Below are positions 56,394 to 64,000 of a stretch of 64,000 nucleotides of DNA, piece by piece. Made by a program: the position numbers and the translations under genes. How positions within the stretch are numbered: the stretch's first letter is position 1; each line of letters starts with the position of its first letter. The DNA lies in contig NW_024609880.1 in the NCBI RefSeq assembly GCF_016920785.2, positions 58,727,292 through 58,791,291 of the forward strand. The letters run 5' to 3'. The notes below the pieces were generated by a model that was not told where the DNA came from, searched no databases, and saw only the letters and a program-made list of their open reading frames with translations. This DNA comes from Ixodes scapularis. Lineage: Eukaryota; Arthropoda; Arachnida; Ixodida; Ixodidae.

Positions 56394-56840
56394 AAGTAAT
56401 GAGCATTTCTGCTGTCTGCGTGCGAGGGGAGCACGTTTTTACATGCCACTTCGGTATAAATAGTCTCGCGAGCTAAACGAAAAGCGCCGAATAAACAGAG
56501 ACAAGGAAGTAAAGAAGAGGAAGTGCACTTTCAAATGAAGGTTTATTGAAACAAATATACACTACTAGTACAATATTTATTTCCATTCGTGTAGAAAATA
56601 AAACTGTATATTTCCGATGCATTGACGGGGCACTAGCGAATTTGCTTTTGTCTTGCTTACTCATACAGAATGCATCGTAAAACTCTAAAGCGTTTTGAGC
56701 TGTGTATTTCCAGAGAATTGTTGTTTGTACTAACTTTGGGTCACATAGGCATCTATCCAAGTGAACTGTTAGATTGCCCGGTTAGGGCTGGTTTTCTGTA
56801 ACAAAGTAATTTGATAGCCTAGTTGATTAAACACAGTAAA
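56394..56840. other. Flank right of the transposon, nothing recognised
   Basis: About 450 bp without a recognisable gene. The 95-residue minus-strand frame at 56473-56760 has no domain I can name. Confidence 0.45.
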
Positions 56841-57048
56841 CAAAATTAGCGCAATGGACGAACACAGGAAGAAGGAGTAGACAGGGCAGAGCGCTGTTTA
56901 CAGGTGACGTTTTTTGAGACGACATAGGAGGGCAAAGATAAAGTCAAGACTAAAATCATGTAAAAGGAGCAGAAAGAGCACCTCAGTCGCAAGTAGCGTC
57001 TGTCCTGCCTACTCCTTCTTCCTGTGTTCGTCCATTGCACAAATTTTG
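56841..57048. repeat. Inverted repeat with 53-bp arms
   Basis: The left arm 56841-56894 and right arm 56996-57048 are inverted copies sharing GCAATGGACGAACACAGGAA and GAAGGAGTAG with a few mismatches. The loop is about 100 bp. The TGGACGAACACAG word also occurs in the hairpin at 58738. Confidence 0.85.
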
Positions 57049-58189
57049 TGTACTACTGTTTCCTTGACCATGCATGTTATCTTGTTATCAATGGCCGGTG
57101 AAATTTTTAGGCGGAATGCCGCATTGATATAGAGCGAGGTCGATGGCGCGAAACCGGGAAGTGAAGAGCTATCGCTGTAAAAAACACGCGACTACTCGCT
57201 CGAGAGCCTTGTATTGCAGTAATTTCAATCCTAGCTTGAAGAAAATATGCCTGCCGGCAAGCCAAGTCTGGTGAGCACTATAAAAAAAAGGCACTGTTAA
57301 TGACTCCAGTTATGCGACAGCAAGTTGTTTCGCGAGCGCGGGCGATCTTATGATGCGAAGGGCAAAAAAAACTACAAAAAAGACAAACTTCATCGCGTGC
57401 TTCCTGCACTTGAAAGGACCAACCGGTGTTTGTTACCTTTTTGTGCCTGCTCTTCTGCCGGATCATCCTATCCAACGCAGGGAGCAGGCCATGACGTAGC
57501 GTTTTTTTTCTTTCGATTTTTCTTTGGCCTTTTGGCTCACAACATCGGGCACGCTCGGTCCTAAGTTGAAACAAAGTATAGCGTGAATCTATCAGCAGTG
57601 CCCTGTCAGCAGTGCAATGTCCACCATGCGGGCCCTGTTCGTTCAAATTGCGATTGAAGGCGGTGGAGTGCAAAGTCACGTGTTAGTTTTATAATTCGTG
57701 GGCTTCTTTCGAAGGGCGGAAAAACAAACCGTGTTAGAGGTGTCTTATTAAAAACTACTGAATTTAATGTTTATAAAGACTGAGCGTACCTTTATTATTG
57801 GAACTTTCGCTCTATATGGAGTATGCTTAAAAGTTCAGTAAATGACCCTAATTACTTACTTCATTGCGCAAAATACAAAAGAATGCCTGACTTGCCCCAA
57901 ACAATCAACACAGTTATTCGTTCGGTTTCGTCTTCTTAAATTGCAACAAAATATGTTTAAGACTTGGATCCAACACACCATGATCTCGAGATACTCAGTG
58001 GTCGTTCTATATATTCCTGAACGGCATGAGCAAAGTTTCGGGCTCTTTCCGAGAAGCAGCGAATGGCACGATCATAACTTCCCGGAAAGAAGAAATCCCC
58101 CCTTATTTTTCCTGCCGCATACTCTTGTACAGGCATCCGCGACATAAACCGCCATTCCACGCCATATGCTCCTGGCGTGGAATCGGTTC
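57049..58189. other. No confident feature; possible imperfect inverted repeat
   Basis: 57325-57440 and the complement of 57450-57560 share GCGCGGGCGAT, A-rich runs and GCTTCCTGCACTTG / GCTCCCTGCGTTGG type segments, suggesting an old foldback. The 133-residue minus-strand frame here (57278-57679) looks like a by-product. The rest is unrecognised. Confidence 0.35.
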
Positions 58190-58312
58190 CCCTAAAGAAA
58201 TTGGGGCGTGTGGTCGCGGAAGCTGCGCACTATCACAACATCTAGGAATCTTGGCTGACTGCACTTAGCGCTTAGACGCTTATAGCGCAACAGCTGTAGC
58301 CACTAAGCCACC
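58190..58312 (-). repeat. Diverged tRNA-derived SINE fragment
   Basis: On the minus strand a sequence starts ACCGGTGGCTTAGTGGCTAC, containing an A-box-like TGGCTTAGTGGCTA (58297-58310), followed by GTTGCGCTATAAGCG. This resembles the 5' end (GGTGGCTTAGTGGCTATGG) that I remember from tick tRNA-type SINEs. A recognisable B box is missing. Confidence 0.35.
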
Positions 58313-58737
58313 GGTAAAGTTCGTTTGCTAGATAACGCGGAGAGGCCTGCGCTCGAGCGTCCGCATTTTTATAGGTGGAGGAAGGAATCTTTCCAGGGTG
58401 GCAGCTTACGTGGTAAAAAAAGTTAATTGTGACTGGGGAGCCGTAGCCGCTTGCAAGCTTGGAACATACGTGGATGCCTTGAGGGTTTAGCAGCGGCGCT
58501 CCTGAATACTCGTTAGCTCGATGGGATCAGCGCAAAAGTAAGCAATGTAAGTGCTTCAAAACTATGTTAGGTATAGAAGGTGGTTGTTTCCGCATGCTGA
58601 ATGCGTGGTAAGCTCTAGCTCTTGACGGGTGGTATAAAAGTTGTCGAGCATTAAATAATATGCTCTTGAATTTCTTGGAAAATTGTGGTTTGGTACACGT
58701 AGAAGAACACGTCGAAAACTACAGAATACAGAGAAAA

Positions 58738-58810
58738 AATAAAACACATGAAGGACGAACACAGACACACACAGTCTATGTGTCTGTGTTCGTCCTTTAT
58801 GTGTTTTATT
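58738..58810. repeat. Near-perfect 32-bp hairpin
   Basis: The arms 58738-58769 and 58779-58810 differ at one position around a 9-bp loop. They contain ACACATGAAGGACGAACACA and its inverse. Flanking ACAGAGAAAA / TTTCTGT extends the stem. It would form a strong RNA or DNA hairpin. Confidence 0.9.
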
Positions 58811-60824
58811 ATTTCTGTGTGTCCTATTGTGGTTTGGCTTGTCTCGCTAAATTGAGGAAAGTTTTTTGGTTTTACTTTTTTATAAATTTGGATTCCTGAC
58901 TGTTTTACGAAACAGTTTTTTTTTTAATAAATTTGTGCCACTCACGGAATATATGCGCATGTTATTTAAAACTGAAAAGGTTCATCGCAAAGCGGGACGG
59001 ACAACGAAGACTTCCATCACGATTAACTTTTCGGCACTCACGATTAACGTTTTACCAGGTAAGATGCCACTGTGCAGCTTTATGCAAGTCCTTGTTGTCC
59101 GTTACCCTTTCTATGTATCTTCCTCATGTTTAATTACTGTTGCCAATACGCTCGTCTTGTACTTAAGCCTTCTTTATTCGCGTGTTTCAAAGATGATAAA
59201 AACAACGTAGCTGGTGGGTCACCTAACAATAAAAACGTTTATAACAACACTGAATGTCATTAAAAACAATTAAACCAACCAATGTAAAGCTCAACCATTG
59301 CCACACGATCGCATTATCAAACGGACTATTATTTAACGCATGGATCTAAACCTCTCTAAAAAAACGTGAGATAAATTTTAAAAAACGATGCAGAACCCCG
59401 TTTTTCTAGAAGCACAGATTTGAACTTTCCCTTTAAAAACAATGTACGCTTATAGACTTTTTTCGAAAGTCAGTCTAGCCACCCGTGTAGGGCCGAGCCC
59501 GGCGCTCGTATGGCAGCACTGCACAGCTTTACACACCAGAAAAAGCGAACGCCTTCCAAGGCATATAACAGAAAGCGGAAAAGAGATTGGTGATTTTACG
59601 TACCTTCGACTCACAAAATCGAGGGTGCTTGATTTTGCCGTTTATGCTCTCATATCACCGCCATTAGAGTAACAATATTGGAGCTTTTTCGGGACTGCAA
59701 CAAGGTGTCTTTGATTTTCGTAAAGGGTCTATTAAAATCAAGTAAGAGTGCTTTTAGGAGACGCTTTGTGGGTTAAACTTACTATTTTCTTTTTACAAAA
59801 TGAACTAATTCACGAAGTTGTGAATTTGAAAATTATGTGGCAGGAATATAATTTAGTTGCCAATCACCCTGTACTGCTTTTGTTTTTGTTGATATATTGG
59901 ATTAATTATAATAATTGTTAAGCCAGCATAATGCATCGATCAGACACCTTGCTTAGAGCCGCCACTTCCTGACTGGACGCTGCACAATAGAGTGGCTGTT
60001 GTCTTCACTGCAAATACATCTGGCGCCTCAGTATATTTTTTAACGTTTTTTCATCCTTCGTATATTGTAGAGGCTGCACTAGCTACAACGAATCAAAATG
60101 ATCAGTTTGCCAGGTTATTGATTTATACATAATAAACGTTGAAGCGTTAATCACAAGGTAATTTTTTACTGTAGCCTGTAATTTATGTTAATCAGTATAT
60201 TTGGGAGATTATTTATATTAATGAACAACGCGCTCAAAGAGAAATATTGTAGTTAAGCCTACCTTTCCCATATTAAACTCCAGTTGTGTGGTCAGCGCTT
60301 GCCCTGTCTACATCTCCCATTGGTCCCTGACCTTGGCGCTTCAATGTTTATAAGCAGTATTGAATTGAATAACTATAGTGTTACACAGTGTGCACTAACA
60401 GAAAAGAAGAAAGTTGTTTTATAATTCATTTCATATTTGCTGTTGCTAGTGCGGTTTTGTCAGATAACTGTAACCGGCAGTAAAATTAGAACAAACAAGC
60501 TCAATTGTGCATATCCATTAAATGTGCAACTTCATAAATTACAAGAATGTTTACTTCCAGTTCGGCACTTTTTGTACCTTTTGTTTACTTTCTTAAAACG
60601 TATATCGACCACTTGTTTAACAGCTCAACTTCTGATACCAGTATTTATGCGGGAGCTTCAATATGAGTATACTCTTTTTGTTCGCAAGTTTGGTGTTTTT
60701 AAGCACACCAACCGGTCCACCAATTTCAGCATATTTTTCTTACACTTATTTCAAAACAAAGTACAAGACTTAAGTTTCAAATTATTTACTGTATACGACC
60801 TGTAGTGTAGCCTTATTTAAGATA
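58811..60824. other. AT-rich stretch, nothing recognised
   Basis: About 2 kb. Frames up to 122 residues (60437-60805) are AT-driven and lack domains. Confidence 0.45.
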
Positions 60825-61235
60825 TACACTCTAAAAAAAAGAGTATCCTCATACACCCTTTTGTCCCATATAATAGACCCCAAAACTTTATTTCGACGTA
60901 CAGCGCCCTAAAATTGAACAGGCGGTTCGAAATTTTACGAGGGGCTTGATAACGGTGCGGTATAACTTATTAAATTGCTAAAGTACGTATCAAAGACTAA
61001 AGAAAGAAAACATAGAGCGTTTTCAGTAGGGCCACGAAAACTCCGATAATCTTTTTTGTGGTCAATAATACGTACATTAGCTATCTTAATAAGTTGTACC
61101 ACACGGCTATCAAGCCCCTCGTAAAGTTGGGGGCCGCCTGTTCGATTATAGCGCGCTGTACGTCGAATTGAAGTTTTGGGGTATATTATATGGGACATAG
61201 GGTGTAATATGACACTCTTTTTTTCTGAGAGTGTA
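60825..61235. mobile_element. Foldback MITE with long inverted arms
   Basis: The ends TACACTCTAAAAAAAAGAGT and the complement of TACACTCTCAGAAAAAAAGA are inverted. Arms of about 150-170 bp share TTTTGTCCCATATAATAGACC, TTCGACGTACAGCGC, AGGCGG and ACGAGGGGCTTGATA segments in inverted orientation. A TA at each outer edge may be the target duplication, as for Tc1/mariner-type MITEs. 411 bp, non-coding. Confidence 0.85.
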
Positions 61236-61449
61236 CATTATTCAAGTATTTGTGAATATAGTTCGCCTCTTAACGAGATAATACTAATGAGAACATTTCC
61301 GTTCCCACAATATTTTAATAGTTAATGATGAAACGCGCTATGTGAACAATTTGGATTCGCTGAACTCCTTAGACAATGCTGAGCGTGTAATGCAGAAAAA
61401 GAGGCAGTTGCGCCACTGGTGTCGTAAGCGCGGCATTTCCACAGCAGGG

Positions 61450-61509
61450 CACGCCGTGTGGAAAATAACACTTCCCAGTCACGCCGTGTGGAAAATAACA
61501 CTTCCCAGT
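61450..61509. repeat. Perfect 30-bp tandem duplication
   Basis: The unit CACGCCGTGTGGAAAATAAC plus ACTTCCCAGT occurs twice with no mismatch. It lies in a 70-residue plus-strand frame (61342-61554) and preserves that frame, but the frame lacks a recognised domain. Confidence 0.9.
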
Positions 61510-64000
61510 CACCTCACAGACGCGCTACTTGAAATGACAGTAGCTTTTAAATGAGATCGCATTTATCTGGGCAACCCCATGAGGAAATTTCTTATTTGTA
61601 ATGCGCCATGCATACGCACGCGCGGGAGAAAACGATCGAACTCACAACCCCAAGATTTTGAGCCAGACTCTCAACGATTGTCCCAAAGGGGAGTCTTGTC
61701 AAGGTTATTAGGTGCTCATTTCATTTTCTTGTAGCTCACGTGCGCAGACCGTAAGACAAGGCGCTTACGGAGTGCTCCACAGTCTTCACAAAGCAACGCA
61801 AAAAGAAGCAGCGAATTGAAAAGGAGATAGACGAACAGAACCAGCGACTACCTTTATTCAATGTAAATTTACGAACCTTCGATGCTAAGTCACACACTGT
61901 GTATCATTTTGCCTCACGGAGGAATTCGAAGTATAACCTGTAAAAGTCGGAACACGGACTAAGTAACATTTTATTGGGTGACATAATGAAAACAAATATT
62001 TTGTTCTGTTTTCCTTTGCACTAAAGTAGGGAGCAAAGTGACTATTTCGTGTGCCCTGTGCAATGAGGGACGCTTCAAAACGTCAACCATATTTAAAGTA
62101 ATGATCCAGCATTTGTGCTCAGTTAAATGTACAGTTTTGTCCCAAGTGTGTTGTAAACCTAGATATTGCCTTGTTCTATTTAATTTGTTTAATTAAGCTA
62201 CACCTTCTCTGCTTGAAATGTGTTCGCAAATTTAGCAAACAATTTTTACGGGACAATTTCAACCAATTTTAAGTTGGGTTGAAAACTTATATTAACAAAA
62301 ACATTTATCAGAAGGTAACGATTGAGGGAATAAAAGCGTTTTTAATCTAAAAAAGAATATCACATCTAAACTGCAGTCGATATATTTTATAAAAAAATTA
62401 GGCGATTGCGACATTATGCGATTGCGATCTGCTATAGGGTGTCATGTCGTGAGATTCCAACATATTAAAACGCCGCGAGTAAAGAAAGCATACAATGCGG
62501 CTCAAACCCGAGAATCATCTTTAGCATTACAAAGCCAGTTTTGGGAGGGGTTTGATAGAAGAAGACGACACACATAACACTATTATACAAAAAGTAAACC
62601 GTAGGTGAAAAGCAAATGTCGTAAAGATTTCCCTCCTCCCTTCTCTATTGAAGATGTTAGATTGATCATTATCATTTCTGGTCGAGTTGTCACTGCCAAT
62701 GGACTACAATACAATGGTCCAACCAGTGCTCTTAGTAGAATGACCTGTAAATACACTACAGCTCATAATTTCCAAAGCGTCTACTAGCGCCATGTTGATT
62801 CGTTCGTAGCTTTGAGATTGCCCATATCATTCAACTCTACGTAAGCGTACTTCCAAGGTAGCTCATAAAGGCCGTGACACGATACGGTTATTAAAAAAAG
62901 CCTCACTTAGCTTAGGGTGAGGGCTTTCAGAATAATACCCCTTGATTGTTTCGAGATAAACTATCAAAGAAAACGTCTAGTTCGGGTGGGCACTTCTCGG
63001 GGGCGGGAGGTAATTGAATGACAGAAGCGTGCTCTGCTCGGCGTTGCCACGGCGACGGATACTCGCTTCTCCCTCTTTTTTGACGGCCCTGTCAAAATCT
63101 GGCGCGCAGGTACCGGGTGACCGACATCCGCTTTCTTTAGAAGCTAGCGCACAGGACACAGCGTAATGCAGGTAAGGGTGCACTTAGCCCAAGAAGTTCA
63201 GCTTCGGGGGGGTCGATATTAGAAAGGCCTCTTCACGCAAAGCCCACTCCTGCGCCTTTGCTTGTCTGGCTAAGTGACATCAAGGCGAGAGCACCTTTCG
63301 TATCGTTGAAAAGTGACGTTCCCTAAAAGGGGTAGCGGTAAGTTTGTGTGGTATAACATTTAGTATAGCCCAGGTATGATAGGTTATGAAAGGATGACTG
63401 TAAAAAAAAAAAAAAAAAAAATCTCTGACAGTCGAGATCAACTGGAGATGCTGTGATGATAGTTTTTTTCCGTTTTTTTATTATATTTTATCAAAATTGG
63501 ATATTGAACCGTTTCGTTATTTCCTTAGCGCAATATTATTTTAAAACTTTATTTTGCTGAATAATATAGGAATAAATATGTTTGAATGAAATAGTTAAGA
63601 TCCAATAAAAATCAAAGTCAAACCGGTTTTCTTACCAGGTAAGAAAAAAGCTATTAAATCTCGCTATTAGTTTAAATTATACCATAAACTTTAGTCAGAA
63701 ATATTGGAAACCTACCAGGTCCATCAAAGCAGACATTAAAAACTGGTTAAGCGAAGAAAACGAGAACCAATGGCAAGATACGTATAAGCAGGGTAAAGAA
63801 TGGAATGAGGTGCATAGGATTCATGTACATGCACTATTTTGACTAGGAAATTGTTTGGTAATAATTAAGTGTATTAATGGAATTGCATGATGTTCCGAAG
63901 GAAAGGTGGAAATTACCTGCCTTGCGTGAGCCTTTATGTTATTGCTTATGCAAATATTATTTTATTCGGGTTTGCAATATAACTGTAATATCGAAATTAT
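61510..64000. other. No recognisable gene to the window end
   Basis: About 2.5 kb, AT-rich apart from a moderately GC-rich segment at 62980-63250. An A run of about 18 lies at 63403-63421. I see no domain, RNA gene or terminal repeat. Confidence 0.45.

Noticed and set aside
57278..57679. 133-residue minus-strand frame
   Set aside because: It coincides with an imperfect inverted repeat and has no recognisable domain.
1..64000. CRISPR arrays, bacterial operons, rRNA genes, endogenous viral genes
   Set aside because: None seen. Direct repeats here are minisatellites or transposon parts, and no viral structural or replicase protein is recognisable apart from retrotransposon Gag-protease and LINE reverse-transcriptase remnants.

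Overview
This window looks like repeat-dense, gene-poor animal DNA, most likely from a hard tick or related chelicerate. That is inference. It rests on introns with GT/AG borders, several non-LTR retrotransposon pieces whose protein style and short-repeat 3' tails I associate with tick genomes, tRNA-derived SINE-like sequences with A/B boxes, THAP-domain fragments and many inverted-repeat DNA transposons. I see no convincing single-copy host gene, no rRNA or functional tRNA gene, no CRISPR array and no bacterial-style operon.

The main object is a nested structure at 39790-56393. The outer layer is a two-gene DNA transposon with short terminal inverted repeats (CCCAGAGGGC / CCCAGAAGGC) and clustered subterminal GGATGTCC/GGACATCC repeats at both ends. 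Gene 1 (46051-48171) is a CACTA/EnSpm (CMC)-like transposase that is open except for one in-frame TGA at 47338-47340. Gene 2 (48338-55549) is a seven-exon gene whose exons join in perfect phase into a 320-residue protein with a C-terminal DUF4806-like domain. A spliced, apparently non-coding leader exon lies upstream of gene 1 (donor at 44882) and could serve both genes by alternative splicing. A young LTR retrotransposon (40095-44262) sits between the left end and the genes. It has about 640-bp LTRs, a 4-bp CCGG target duplication and a tRNA-Leu-type primer-binding site, and it carries a frameshifted Gag-protease region but no reverse transcriptase or integrase. A SINE-like sequence lies in the first intron, a small TTA-flanked MITE in an intron of gene 2, and a foldback element near the right end.

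1-4250 holds copies of a GAGCGC-ended, GGA-rich repeat family rich in TGACGTCA and CACGTG palindromes, followed by unrecognised AT-rich DNA. 4250-11510 is a second nest: a minus-strand LINE cut into three pieces by a 1.4-kb TA-flanked transposon (9630-11043, itself carrying another LINE tail), a GAGCGC-family copy (8854-9548) and a 2.8-kb minisatellite-ended TIR element (5977-8799) with a THAP-like fragment. Removing the TA-flanked insertion leaves the LINE reading frame continuous. 13820-15138 is a GAGCGC copy split by a LINE 3' piece.

26160-28842 contains inverted-end sequences, a THAP-domain first half and a clean 1.37-kb TTA-flanked PIF/Harbinger-like non-autonomous element. 29660-30200 is a LINE tail. 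30783-31128 and 35069-35665 are further GAGCGC copies. 34071-34587 is a foldback element. 56394-64000 holds several hairpins, a TA-flanked foldback MITE (60825-61235) and unrecognised sequence. The remaining long stretches are AT-rich DNA in which I recognise nothing.
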